Shown: positions 12,714 through 20,529 of the stretch, piece by piece
Numbering within the stretch: position 1 is the stretch's first letter
Layout: each line of letters begins with the position of its first letter
Origin: JBAXGE01 sp044344145
GTDB lineage: Bacteria > Planctomycetota > Phycisphaerae > WQYP01
Length of the DNA: 21,570 bases
Reading direction: 5' to 3'
Assembly: GCA_044344145.1 (NCBI GenBank)
Contig: JBIJDM010000017.1
Span: 1 to 21,570 of the forward strand
Notes under the pieces: model-generated
Seen by the model: only the letters and a program-made list of their open reading frames with translations
Database searches by the model: none
Told to the model about the DNA's origin: nothing
Translations under genes and position numbers: made by a program

Positions 12714-15089
12714 ATGCGCATAATCACCGCCCTTGTGATTCTGACCATCCTGACACCGTTTGCTACGGCCGCCACCACGGTACAGACAGCACCAACATCC
12801 ATCCACGTAACCTTCGACAACGGTACGAAGCTGGAATTCGCCCTGCAGAACGACATTCTCTTCGGCCTGCAGAAGGCTTCAGTGGCGGGTATCGATCTAA
12901 AAAGCGCTGCGACCGTGCAGCGCCCCATACTGGCGCAGGATATGCCGAACGATCGCGACCGCATGATCTGGCCGTTTTTGCGGTTCAAGCAGGCCAAAGT
13001 TAACGGCGCTGCGGTGGAACTGGAATGTGAACTTCTGGGCACGTCGGACGAACGAGCACTGCAGGCCTTTTATGTTTATGACACAAACGACGGCAAACCT
13101 ACGAACATCCGGCGCGACGCACACACCTTTCCGATGACCCAACAGCCGGAGAGTATCTGTCGGCTCGAAACGTTGCAGCGTCAAGCGACGGACTGGAAGG
13201 ATGCACTAAAACCAGCGGGAACACTTACCTGGATTGTCGCGCCGGACACGCGCAATATCGCCGGGTGGGTCTGGAACGGCTGGAAGCAAAACTATCGGTT
13301 CACCCTCGACAATGGCCGCAAAATCGGTGCGGTCCGAAGCCTCGGTACATGGGAGATCGGCGGTACAGCCGTCGGACTGACGGCTGTGAATATGCGTTAT
13401 CGCGGGCTGGGGCGCATCGAGCAGGCTTTTACGGCGGGGCCTGACGGCGGCGTAAAAGAGGCTTGGCTAACGAGCGAAACGCTGCCGGGCGTGGTGAAAA
13501 AGGCACCGGCGATTTCTCCCGTCGTGCCAACGAGTGTGGACGTGAGCGATCGCGGCTTCGCGTTGCAGCATCGGGCGGGGGCGTGGATCACGCGGCCGGC
13601 GCGGGGGGCGGGTGTGGGCTTCGTCGACTTCCAATATCGTCCCGAGGCGGCGCTGTGCAGTTTTCCGGAGAAGCAAGGGAATTTGCGGGCATCGAGTGAA
13701 TGCTTCCCCGGCGACCGCTGCCTCTCGCAGACCGACGAGGAACTCTTTGCACGAACCGAAGCCTTTACCACACAGACACAGACGTACCTGGCCCTGCCGA
13801 CCAAGGCGCAGCCATTGCAGACGCATGAGTCGCGGACACGCTGGCAGGAGGTCGATCAGTATGTGCGCGACCTGGTGAGCGCCGAGCTCAAGTTCGTGCA
13901 GTACGAACCGCTGCCGGGTGTGGGCGTGCTGGCCGACAACGGCTGGGCTGATTACTACAAGGGGCTGGCGAAGGGCGGACTGGACGGCTGGGCGAAGAAG
14001 GGTGTACGGCTGGTGGCGTTTCACAACCCCGGATGGATCAACGGGCGCTATCAGGGCCCCAAGGGCGATCCCGATACGCCCCGGCGAACGGGCGGCGGCG
14101 TCTGCCTCGTATACGACTGGACACCCGCCAAGGACATCGCGCAGCCCTGGAAGGACACGATGGCGGCCTGCGCCCGCAATGGCATCGCGATGTATCCGTG
14201 GGTGGGCAATTACAACTGGGGGAACGCGGCGTTTGCGGAGCGGGTCGGCAAGGAGCCGCAGCATTGGTCGGTGAAGGCTGATGGCGTTACGGTCGACGAC
14301 AATCAGGGCGTGCTGCCCCACAACTACCTCGATGAAAAAATGCGCACAACTTGGCTCGAGACGCTCGAGAAAACACGCAGCGATTTCGGGTTTCAGGGAT
14401 TCTGGGTCGACAGCTTCCAGAGCACCGGCATGCATCGCTTCACACCGGACGACGCGCTCGCCCCGCAGCAACGGGTGTCGTGGGAACTGTGGGCGGTGTG
14501 GAGCCGCAAGGGCGCCGGTCTGATGGCCGAAAGCCATGCCTTCCCGGGTTTGAGCTGTTCCATCGAAATACCGAGTTGGAAGGAAGAATACTGGTTCTTC
14601 CAGCATGTCTGGCGGTGGTACCGCGGCGACGAACAGAAGAGCGTCCGGCCCGAGGAGTTGGATCGTCTGGCGTTCCGTTTCATGGCGAATAAGTGCTGGA
14701 CGGCGCCCGACATGTCTTACCGTACCGACGATCGGCTGGCGATTCCATCGTTCGATCGGTTGGCACACGAATACCTTGCCGCGCTCCCGTCGATGCGCCT
14801 CAGTTATATTCTCCCGGACGAACAAGGTGTGCTCTGGCTGCCGTTCTCGGGCGCTGGCGCGGGGGTATGGTTTGCATTCAGCGCCCAGCCGGTACCGACC
14901 GGGGTGACGGCCACGCCCATGCTCGGGGGCGAATCGGTCACCGCCGTCGTGTCTTTGCGTACCTATCGCGTTACCGCTGACGATGTCGCCGTGCGATTTG
15001 CCGTACGGCGCGGGCCGGAGCAGGATCCGCGTCTTGGGCAGGCATATACCATGCCCCAGTATGTCTGGCCGGACTGGGCCAAGAAATAA
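12714..15089 (+). CDS. Large secreted protein with a glycoside-hydrolase-like TIM barrel
   Basis: A 791-residue exported protein. The signal peptide (1-19) ends in the Ala-Thr-Ala cleavage motif. Residues about 25-330 look like a beta-sandwich of the kind preceding barrels in GH36/GH31-like enzymes. Residues about 385-720 look like a barrel: RLVAFHNPGWING, MAACARNGIAMYPWVGNYNW, DFGFQGFWVDSFQSTG with Asp566, and GLMAESHAFPG with Glu606. A G-F-W-x-D at a strand end is where clan GH-D/GH31 enzymes carry a catalytic Asp, so Asp566 and Glu606 are candidate catalytic residues by inference. The C-terminus is beta-rich. I cannot name a family or substrate. AAGGA lies nine bases before the ATG. It is a single gene with no transporter or sulfatase beside it. 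Confidence 0.8.
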   Translation: MRIITALVILTILTPFATAATTVQTAPTSIHVTFDNGTKLEFALQNDILFGLQKASVAGIDLKSAATVQRPILAQDMPNDRDRMIWPFLRFKQAKVNGAAVELECELLGTSDERALQAFYVYDTNDGKPTNIRRDAHTFPMTQQPESICRLETLQRQATDWKDALKPAGTLTWIVAPDTRNIAGWVWNGWKQNYRFTLDNGRKIGAVRSLGTWEIGGTAVGLTAVNMRYRGLGRIEQAFTAGPDGGVKEAWLTSETLPGVVKKAPAISPVVPTSVDVSDRGFALQHRAGAWITRPARGAGVGFVDFQYRPEAALCSFPEKQGNLRASSECFPGDRCLSQTDEELFARTEAFTTQTQTYLALPTKAQPLQTHESRTRWQEVDQYVRDLVSAELKFVQYEPLPGVGVLADNGWADYYKGLAKGGLDGWAKKGVRLVAFHNPGWINGRYQGPKGDPDTPRRTGGGVCLVYDWTPAKDIAQPWKDTMAACARNGIAMYPWVGNYNWGNAAFAERVGKEPQHWSVKADGVTVDDNQGVLPHNYLDEKMRTTWLETLEKTRSDFGFQGFWVDSFQSTGMHRFTPDDALAPQQRVSWELWAVWSRKGAGLMAESHAFPGLSCSIEIPSWKEEYWFFQHVWRWYRGDEQKSVRPEELDRLAFRFMANKCWTAPDMSYRTDDRLAIPSFDRLAHEYLAALPSMRLSYILPDEQGVLWLPFSGAGAGVWFAFSAQPVPTGVTATPMLGGESVTAVVSLRTYRVTADDVAVRFAVRRGPEQDPRLGQAYTMPQYVWPDWAKK

Positions 15090-15221
15090 ACCTGCGTTTC
15101 GCGTGGTCTCCGGGCGTGCACCGAAGCCACAAAAATTAGGCTCTTACGGTCACGCCAATCCGGCTGGGTATCGGGTGGTATTTTGCCTCTTCGGACCGGA
15201 TAAAGCTATTTTTCATACCCC

Positions 15222-15250
15222 TTGCAATCCGCCCATGTTTGTATTATGTT
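15222..15250 (+). promoter_or_regulatory. Candidate dinB promoter
   Basis: TTGCAA (15222-15227) and TATGTT (15245-15250) are 17 bases apart. The -10 overlaps the left arm of the dyad at 15247-15275, so a protein bound there would block transcription. A TATGTT -10 also occurs in the proposed dnaA promoter. Confidence 0.4.
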
Positions 15251-15275
15251 AGGTATACCGTACGGAGACCTAACA
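15247..15275. promoter_or_regulatory. Nested dyad over the dinB promoter and start, likely operator
   Basis: TGTTAGGT (15247-15254) and ACCTAACA (15268-15275) are perfect inverted repeats 13 bases apart, with the palindrome CCGTACGG (15258-15265) between them. The right arm ends on the first base of the dinB ATG, and the ribosome binding site GGAG lies between the arms. It could be a repressor site or an mRNA hairpin hiding the ribosome binding site. It does not match LexA boxes I know. Confidence 0.6.
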
Positions 15276-16483
15276 TGGGCAAGTATCTTTTCGTAGACAT
15301 GAACAGTTTTTTCGCCAGCGTGGAACAGCAGGAACGCCCCGAACTGCGCGGTCGCCCGGTGGGGATTTTGCCCACGCTGGTCGAGACCACCGGCTGCATC
15401 GCGGCCAGCTATGAGGCCAAAGCGCTGGGGATCAAGACCGGCACCTCGGTCCGCGAAGCCCGGCAACGCTGCCCCACCATCGCACTGGTCGAGGCCCGGC
15501 CCGAAGTGTACGTGCATTACCACGAAAAAATTATCGCCGCAGTCGAACAGTGTCTGCACGTGGACAAGGTATGCTCCATTGATGAAATGTACGGACGCTT
15601 GCTGGGGGAAGAATGCCAACCCGAAGCCGCCCGGACGATCGCCCTGCGGGTGAAGGCCACCATCTACCACGAGGTGGGCACGTACATCCGTTGTTCGGTT
15701 GGAATTGCCCCAAATCCCTGGCTGGCCAAGATTGCCTCCGACATGCAAAAGCCCGATGGCCTGACCTTGCTTGAGCTGGCCGACCTGCCCGGCAAACTGG
15801 AACCCTTGAAACTCACCGATCTGCCGGGCATTGCCACCAATATGCAGCGCCGGCTGGCGTTGCAGGGCGTTCATACCGTGTTGCAACTGTGGCAACTCAA
15901 CGAGGCGCAAATGATCCGGCTCATGAACAGTCGTGTGGTGGGGATACGCTGGTGGCATCGTTTGCATGGCTACGATCTGCCCGAGCCTGCCACCCACCGG
16001 CGGTCACTGAGCCAGTCGCATGTGCTGCCGCCGGAACTGCGCACCACGGAGGGCGCTTATGGCGTACTGGTGCGGCTGATTCATAAAGCCGCGGCGCGTT
16101 TGCGGCGGATGGAGTATCGCGCGGAACAGTTGCATGTCTATATGGACCATCGTGACGGGCCGCAATGGTATCGGCGGGTACCGCTGGGACTGTGCGGCGA
16201 TACGCTGACCATGCTGGAAGCACTCGGGCAGGCCTGGCGTGAACATCCCCCGTGGGCGCCGCTCAAGGTGGGTGTGGTGCTGGCCCCGCTGGTCGCCCCC
16301 GGCGGCGCCACCCTGCCGCTATTCCCCCAGCAGACCCGGCGCGATTTACTGGCGGCAACCATGGACCAACTGGACCGACAATATGGCCGCCACTGTGTCT
16401 ATTTCGCGGGCATGCACAACGCCCGCCAGGCGGCCCCCACGCGAATTTCGTTTACGCAAATTCCGGAGAATGATGAATTTTAG
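15275..16483 (+). CDS. dinB: Y-family DNA polymerase, DinB/Pol IV-like
   Basis: A 402-residue translesion polymerase. Catalytic carboxylates are present: Asp8 in FVDMNSFFASVEQ, and Asp103-Glu104 in CSIDEMYG. A Phe follows at the usual steric-gate position. CIAASYEAKALGIKTGT is the typical fingers motif, and CSVGIAPNPWLAKIASDMQKPDGL plus LPGIATNMQRRL mark the palm end and thumb helix-hairpin-helix. TLPLF (346-350) resembles the C-terminal beta-clamp-binding pentapeptide of Pol IV, though it lacks the leading Gln. The start at 15275 is set by homology and GGAG eight bases upstream; 12 more codons are possible but run through the dyad. No imuA or dnaE2 partner is seen. It meets the gene at 16526-16918 tail to tail, 42 bases apart, with no clear terminator. 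Confidence 0.92.
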   Translation: MGKYLFVDMNSFFASVEQQERPELRGRPVGILPTLVETTGCIAASYEAKALGIKTGTSVREARQRCPTIALVEARPEVYVHYHEKIIAAVEQCLHVDKVCSIDEMYGRLLGEECQPEAARTIALRVKATIYHEVGTYIRCSVGIAPNPWLAKIASDMQKPDGLTLLELADLPGKLEPLKLTDLPGIATNMQRRLALQGVHTVLQLWQLNEAQMIRLMNSRVVGIRWWHRLHGYDLPEPATHRRSLSQSHVLPPELRTTEGAYGVLVRLIHKAAARLRRMEYRAEQLHVYMDHRDGPQWYRRVPLGLCGDTLTMLEALGQAWREHPPWAPLKVGVVLAPLVAPGGATLPLFPQQTRRDLLAATMDQLDRQYGRHCVYFAGMHNARQAAPTRISFTQIPENDEF

Positions 16484-16525
16484 CTCGCTGCAAATCGCGC
16501 CGAATAACAGCCGTCGAACCCCAAC

Positions 16526-16918
16526 TTACACCGCATCGGGAATAAACTCGGGAATTTCTTTATTATCCCAGCCCACCCGGCTGCCCACGGGGAAATTGGC
16601 GGCCTGATAGCGTTCTTGCGGGAGCTTTACCGTGACGGGATAGCCGACCTGCACGGTCAGAGAATTGGTCTCGGGATGTACCTGAAGAACCTGGCCCTGC
16701 ATCCGCCGGGGGCGACCGACCAAGGGTTCAATGTAATTGCCGCCCAAATCCACCCGTTCGGCCTTCCAGGCCAACGCCTGAACCGTGCCGATGGTGGTTT
16801 GGCCCGGGGCGGGTAACTGAGCGGCAGTCCGGCAACGAAACGTGGTTTCATAATTGCTTGCGCCAGCTTTTAAGGTGACCAAATCACCGATAATCTGTTG
16901 GACATGAAACTTTGCCAT
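16526..16918 (-). CDS. Small hypothetical protein, probably beta-rich
   Basis: A 130-residue soluble protein without signal peptide or membrane segment. The sequence alternates short beta-like stretches (FHVQQIIGDLVTLKAG, GQVLQVHPETNSLTVQVGYPVTVKL) with turns and ends in PVGSRVGWDNKEIPEFIPDAV, which suggests a small beta-barrel; I do not recognise the family. AAGGAG sits nine bases before the ATG, preceded by a good promoter, so the gene is probably well expressed. Its neighbours are dinB (convergent) and dnaA (divergent). A nucleic-acid or ligand-binding role would fit a small barrel but is speculation. Confidence 0.75.
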   Translation of the reverse strand: MAKFHVQQIIGDLVTLKAGASNYETTFRCRTAAQLPAPGQTTIGTVQALAWKAERVDLGGNYIEPLVGRPRRMQGQVLQVHPETNSLTVQVGYPVTVKLPQERYQAANFPVGSRVGWDNKEIPEFIPDAV

Positions 16919-16943
16919 AATCTAAGTCTCCTTGGGTAGGCAT

Positions 16944-16973
16944 ATTGTAGAGGGGGTGAGGTGGAATTGTCAC
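16944..16973 (-). promoter_or_regulatory. Promoter of the small hypothetical gene
   Basis: On the minus strand, GTGACA (16973-16968) and TACAAT (16949-16944) are 18 bases apart, each five of six to consensus, with about 25 bases to the ATG. Confidence 0.55.
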
Positions 16974-16975
16974 TT

Positions 16976-16996
16976 CCGGGGGTAAAGTTCCCCCGG
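16976..16996. repeat. Perfect G/C palindrome next to the -35 box
   Basis: CCGGGGG (16976-16982) and CCCCCGG (16990-16996) are perfect inverted repeats around TAAAGTT, two bases upstream of the -35 box of the minus-strand promoter. This placement suits an activator or repressor site. Confidence 0.5.
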
Positions 16997-17098
16997 GTTG
17001 GGGTCACATTTTGTCGGCACTGGGGCTGGATAATAAGACCGGCAGAAGTCAAGTAAAATCCGGTACGAACAAATTGTTAGCGCCAAGTGCAGAAAATC

Positions 17099-17127
17099 TT
17101 GACAGCAGCCCAAAGGCGTCTTATGTT
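17099..17127 (+). promoter_or_regulatory. Candidate dnaA promoter
   Basis: TTGACA (17099-17104, perfect) and TATGTT (17122-17127) are 17 bases apart. It would give dnaA a leader of about 320 bases. A weaker extended -10-like TGTTATAGA lies nearer at 17292-17300. Confidence 0.45.
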
Positions 17128-17367
17128 TGCTGTCTGGTGAGTCCGTCGTGCCGGGCATTGCTGGGTACGGTTGTGGCTTATCCGGGTTTCGGGGTCATGA
17201 TGCCGGAAGGCAAAGTGCCACCGAGAACTGGGAGTGCGAATTGGAAATGTTGCAGAGACGTCGCCGGTGGGCAGCCGGTTATAAATTTTGATGTTATAGA
17301 ATGACGGGCTTTGTATCATGAGCATGGATGCATCTCACCAGACCGCAGGAACGTGCCGGGACATTGG

Positions 17368-17389
17368 TTCCGGGTCGGAATTCCGGGTC
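17368..17389 (+). repeat. 9-bp direct repeat in the dnaA leader
   Basis: TTCCGGGTC occurs at 17368-17376 and again at 17381-17389, separated by GGAA, so the copies are 13 bases apart. Confidence 0.6.
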
Positions 17390-17418
17390 TTGTAAAAGTT
17401 ATGCCGGGAAATTTTTCG

Positions 17419-17441
17419 GGGACACTCCCAGCGGGTGTTCC
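17419..17441 (+). promoter_or_regulatory. Hairpin directly before the dnaA ribosome binding site
   Basis: GGGACAC (17419-17425) pairs with GTGTTCC (17435-17441) with one G-U pair around a 9-base loop. The right arm touches the GGAG at 17442-17445, so folding could affect translation of dnaA. Confidence 0.4.
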
Positions 17442-17451
17442 GGAGCTAATT

Positions 17452-18795
17452 ATGCCTTCATTTGAATCCGTCAATCATGCGCGGCAGGTTTGGCAAGAGG
17501 TCTTGGCCTACCTGCGGCAGTGTCAGTCCGCCTTGGTGCGCGCGTGGTTTGACAGTCTCAGCCCCGAAAGTCTTGATGGTGGCACACTCACCGTGCGCGC
17601 CCAGACGCCGATTCAACAGCACTATCTGGTGACCAAGTGCCGGGAAGTTTTCAACGAAGCCGCACAGGCCGCCACCGGAAATCTGTTGACGGTCAACTTT
17701 ATCTGTGACGGCGCCGCGGGCGGAGACCTGCTGCGCTTCGGCGACAATTTTGATGAAGTCATTCTTTCGCCCGATTACGTCTACGACAATTTCGTCAAAG
17801 GCCCCTGCAACGATATGGCGTGGACCACCAGCCAGGCCGTCTGCGAACGTCCTGGCATCGCGTATAACCCGCTGTTCATCCATGGGTCTTGTGGACTGGG
17901 CAAAACGCATTTGTTACAGGCCACCTGTCAGGAACTGCTGCGGCGCGATCCGCAGCGCCGCATCCTGTATTTGAGCTGTGACACGTTCCGCAATCACTTC
18001 ATGGAATCGGTCCGCAATAATCAGATGGCCGAGTTCCGGCACCGCTACCGCGGCGTGGATGTGCTGGTGATTGACGACATTCACTTTCTGGCCAAGTGGG
18101 ACCGCACTCAGGAAGAATTTTTCCATACCTTCAATGCCCTGTTCCAGCGCAACAAGCAGATTATTCTGAGCTCCGATTGCCCGCCGTGGGAAATCCCCGC
18201 CTTGGAAGACCGGCTAATCAGCCGCTTCGGCAGTGGTATGGTGGCCCAGGTGGACAAGCCCGACTTTGAAACCCGCGTGGCCATCGTGGCCATGAAGGCC
18301 CGTCTGCGCGGCACCCCCCTGCCGCAGGATGTGGTGGAGTACATCGCACGCAAGATTGATACCAATATCCGCGAGTTGGAAGGCGCGCTGACACGTGTGC
18401 AGGGCTATGCCATGCTGCACGGCGGGCGTTACGACCTGACGCTGGCCCGGGCGGCATTGGGCGATGTGCATACCAACGTCCGCCGGACGCTGACCATGCA
18501 GGAAATCGCCGATCTGGTGGCGGGTTATTACAAAGTGCGGCTGTCCGATTTACAGGGCAAGCGGCGTCTGCGCAGCGTGGCGTATCCGCGTCAGGTCACC
18601 ATGTATCTGGCCCGGCATTTCACCGATTACTCCCTGACCGAAATCGGGGCGTATCTGGGTGGCCGCGACCATACCACCATCATCCACGGCGTCCGCGCCG
18701 TGGACAACGACCGCAGCACCAACAGCAAGGTGGATGCGGAGGTTGCCCGGCTGGAACAGATGCTCAAAGACAGCAACCGGGCGGCGGCGGGCTAA
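17452..18795 (+). CDS. dnaA: Chromosomal replication initiator DnaA
   Basis: A 447-residue AAA+ protein that binds and opens the replication origin. Domain I (about 1-85) contacts helicase loaders. The AAA+ core begins near YNPLFIHG, with Walker A GSCGLGKTH (145-153), Walker B VLVIDDIHF (204-212), sensor I ILSSD, the arginine finger in RLISRFGSG and sensor II NIRELEGAL. Domain IV carries the DNA-binding signature GRDHTTIIH (404-412). Length is typical; the linker domain II is very short. I chose the ATG at 17452 because GGAG lies six bases upstream and homology follows. The 47-codon upstream extension is the leader. A Cys replaces the usual Arg in SSDCPP, a minor change. Unusually, dnaN, recF and gyrB do not follow. 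Confidence 0.96.
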   Translation: MPSFESVNHARQVWQEVLAYLRQCQSALVRAWFDSLSPESLDGGTLTVRAQTPIQQHYLVTKCREVFNEAAQAATGNLLTVNFICDGAAGGDLLRFGDNFDEVILSPDYVYDNFVKGPCNDMAWTTSQAVCERPGIAYNPLFIHGSCGLGKTHLLQATCQELLRRDPQRRILYLSCDTFRNHFMESVRNNQMAEFRHRYRGVDVLVIDDIHFLAKWDRTQEEFFHTFNALFQRNKQIILSSDCPPWEIPALEDRLISRFGSGMVAQVDKPDFETRVAIVAMKARLRGTPLPQDVVEYIARKIDTNIRELEGALTRVQGYAMLHGGRYDLTLARAALGDVHTNVRRTLTMQEIADLVAGYYKVRLSDLQGKRRLRSVAYPRQVTMYLARHFTDYSLTEIGAYLGGRDHTTIIHGVRAVDNDRSTNSKVDAEVARLEQMLKDSNRAAAG

Positions 18796-18806
18796 GGTCC
18801 CCGCTA

Positions 18807-18836
18807 CTGGCATCCCCCACCATCCTTCGCTATCAT
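18807..18836 (+). promoter_or_regulatory. Candidate glyQS promoter
   Basis: CTGGCA (18807-18812) and TATCAT (18831-18836) are 18 bases apart, just after the dnaA stop. The transcript would have a leader of about 80 bases containing the hairpins described for glyQS. Confidence 0.35.
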
Positions 18837-18850
18837 AGAGACTTGCGCTC

Positions 18851-18911
18851 GAGCCCACCCATGCCGTGCAGGACAATCCAGTCTTGTGGCTCAGGGTCGG
18901 CGGGCCTTTTT
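18851..18911 (+). promoter_or_regulatory. Possible transcription attenuator in the glyQS leader
   Basis: GAGCCCAC (18851-18858) can pair with GTGGCTC (18886-18892) with one bulge. The GGCTC part of that second arm (18888-18892) can instead pair with GGGCC (18902-18906), with one wobble, just before TTTTT (18907-18911). The two folds exclude each other, as antiterminator and terminator do. The terminator stem is only five pairs, so this is tentative. Confidence 0.35.
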
Positions 18912-18925
18912 GTACGGAGATCACC

Positions 18926-20503
18926 ATGGCCGACACCCCCAATACCGCAACCAAAATGGAAAAGCTTGTCGCCCTGTGCAAACGGCGCGGCTTTATCTTT
19001 CAATCGTCGGAAATCTACGGTGGGATCAACGGCTTCTGGGACTACGGCCCGCTGGGCCTGGAACTGAAACGCAACCTCAAGGATGCCTGGTGGCAGGATA
19101 TTGTGCGTTGTCCGGGCGTCGGCCCGGATGGCAATCCCATCGAGATGGTGGGCTTGGATTGCACGATTATCATGCACCCGAAGGTATGGGTGGCCAGTGG
19201 TCATGCCGCGACCTTTGCCGATCCGATGGTGGATGATCGTGAAACCAAACAGCGTTACCGGTACGACCATATGATGTGCTACACGCACCCCGCAGGCGAT
19301 GCCAACGCCCCGATCTTCGCGTTTCTGCCCGACTCCCCAAGTGAGGCTAAACGTAAAAAAGAGGCTACCAAAAAATTCGGCGCCGAACCGCTGGTACTGC
19401 CTTACACCAGCTTCAAAGATGCCGCAACACTGGCGCGGGTGTTCGCACCCGAAGCCACCCAGGTGGGTACGTTGACCGAACCCCGGCAATTCAATCTGAT
19501 GTTTGAAAGCTATACGGGTCCGGTGAAGGATGATGCCAATAAAGTCTATCTGCGGCCGGAAACCGCGCAAGGCATCTTTGCCAATTTCCGCAATGTACTC
19601 GATACTTCACGGGTCAAGATTCCCTTCGGCATCGCCCAGCAGGGCAAAGCCTTCCGCAATGAAGTCACTCCGCGCAATTACACCTTCCGTTCGCGCGAAT
19701 TCGAACAGATGGAAATCGAATTTTTCATCAATCCCGAGACCGCGCTGGAATGGTACAAATACTGGCGTGACACCCGCTTTGCCTGGTGGCAGAGCATCGG
19801 TCTGGCCGGGGCCAACCTGCAATTGCGCGAACATGACCGCGACGAGCTTTCGCACTACGCCAAAGCCGGCGCTGGCACCAGCGATATTGAATACAAGTTC
19901 CCCTTCACCGAACCGGGTTATGGCGAACTCGAAGGCGTGGCCCATCGCACCGACTTCGATCTGCGGCAGCACGCCGAACATTCGGGGCTGAAGGACAAGC
20001 TCAAGTATTTCGATCAGGAACTCCAGCTCAAGCTCCAGGCTCAGGGAATGAGCAAGGAAGACATGGAAGCCAAAATCAAATACTTCCCGCACGTCATCGA
20101 ACCCTCGGCGGGTGCGGATCGCGGCACGCTGGCCCTGCTGTGCGAAGCCTATACCGACGATCCCGGCCGGCCCTCGGGCGTGGTGATGAAATTCCATCCA
20201 CGCATGGCACCCATCAAGGCCGCCATCTTCCCGCTGGTGGACAAAGATGGTATGCCAGAAATCGCCACGCAGCTCTATAATGATCTGCGCCGCAGTTGGA
20301 ACGTGCAGTTGGACATCAAGCAGAACATCGGCAAACGCTACGCCCGGATGGACGAAGCTGGCACGCCCTTCTGCTTTACCGTAGACACCCAGACGCTGCA
20401 GGATCAGACCGTGACGGTTCGGCATCGCGATACGTTGCTGCAGGAACGTATCAACATCGCCAACGTCCGGGGTTTCCTGGCGGATAAAATGAATCAGGTG
20501 TAA
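18926..20503 (+). CDS. glyQS: Glycyl-tRNA synthetase, single-chain dimeric type
   Basis: A 525-residue class II synthetase that charges tRNA-Gly, of the alpha-2 type found in archaea, eukaryotes and many bacteria, and not the alpha-2-beta-2 GlyQ+GlyS type. The N-terminus has EIYGGINGFWDYGPLG. RPETAQGIF (210-218), motif 2 FRNEVTPRNYTFRSREFEQME (starting at 243), YKFPF, AHRTDFDLRQH and motif 3 GADRG (396-400) are all present. The C-terminal anticodon-binding domain starts around PIKAAIFPLVDKDG. About 95 residues between YDHMMCYTHPAG and RPETAQG form the expected insertion. The start at 18926 is fixed by GGAG six bases upstream. The gene follows dnaA by 130 bases with its own promoter candidate and is 26 bases from dnaJ. 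Confidence 0.95.
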   Translation: MADTPNTATKMEKLVALCKRRGFIFQSSEIYGGINGFWDYGPLGLELKRNLKDAWWQDIVRCPGVGPDGNPIEMVGLDCTIIMHPKVWVASGHAATFADPMVDDRETKQRYRYDHMMCYTHPAGDANAPIFAFLPDSPSEAKRKKEATKKFGAEPLVLPYTSFKDAATLARVFAPEATQVGTLTEPRQFNLMFESYTGPVKDDANKVYLRPETAQGIFANFRNVLDTSRVKIPFGIAQQGKAFRNEVTPRNYTFRSREFEQMEIEFFINPETALEWYKYWRDTRFAWWQSIGLAGANLQLREHDRDELSHYAKAGAGTSDIEYKFPFTEPGYGELEGVAHRTDFDLRQHAEHSGLKDKLKYFDQELQLKLQAQGMSKEDMEAKIKYFPHVIEPSAGADRGTLALLCEAYTDDPGRPSGVVMKFHPRMAPIKAAIFPLVDKDGMPEIATQLYNDLRRSWNVQLDIKQNIGKRYARMDEAGTPFCFTVDTQTLQDQTVTVRHRDTLLQERINIANVRGFLADKMNQV

Positions 20504-20529
20504 CGACACCCGATAGACAGGTAAATGCT

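Larger units (their letters stand above)
16919..17451. other. 533-base intergenic region upstream of dnaA
   Basis: No gene is evident. The region holds a minus-strand promoter for the small barrel protein, a G/C palindrome (16976-16996), a plus-strand promoter candidate (17099-17127), an AT-rich patch (about 17280-17300), a 9-bp direct repeat (17368-17389) and a hairpin next to the dnaA ribosome binding site. I see no canonical DnaA box, only two imperfect ones (17025-17033 on the minus strand, 17178-17186 on the plus strand). An origin here is therefore not supported. Confidence 0.5.

Noticed and set aside
13467..14825. 452-codon open frame on the minus strand
   Set aside because: Antisense to the barrel protein; Arg/His-rich composition is typical of complementary-strand reading in GC-rich DNA.
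16919..17451. Replication origin next to dnaA
   Set aside because: Only two imperfect DnaA-box matches (TTATCCAGC and TTATCCGGG) and no cluster; location beside dnaA alone is not enough.
18796..18925. T-box riboswitch before glyQS
   Set aside because: The leader is too short and lacks the T-box AGGGUGGNACCGCG element.
19607..20509. 300-codon open frame on the minus strand
   Set aside because: Antisense to glyQS, whose motifs are complete.
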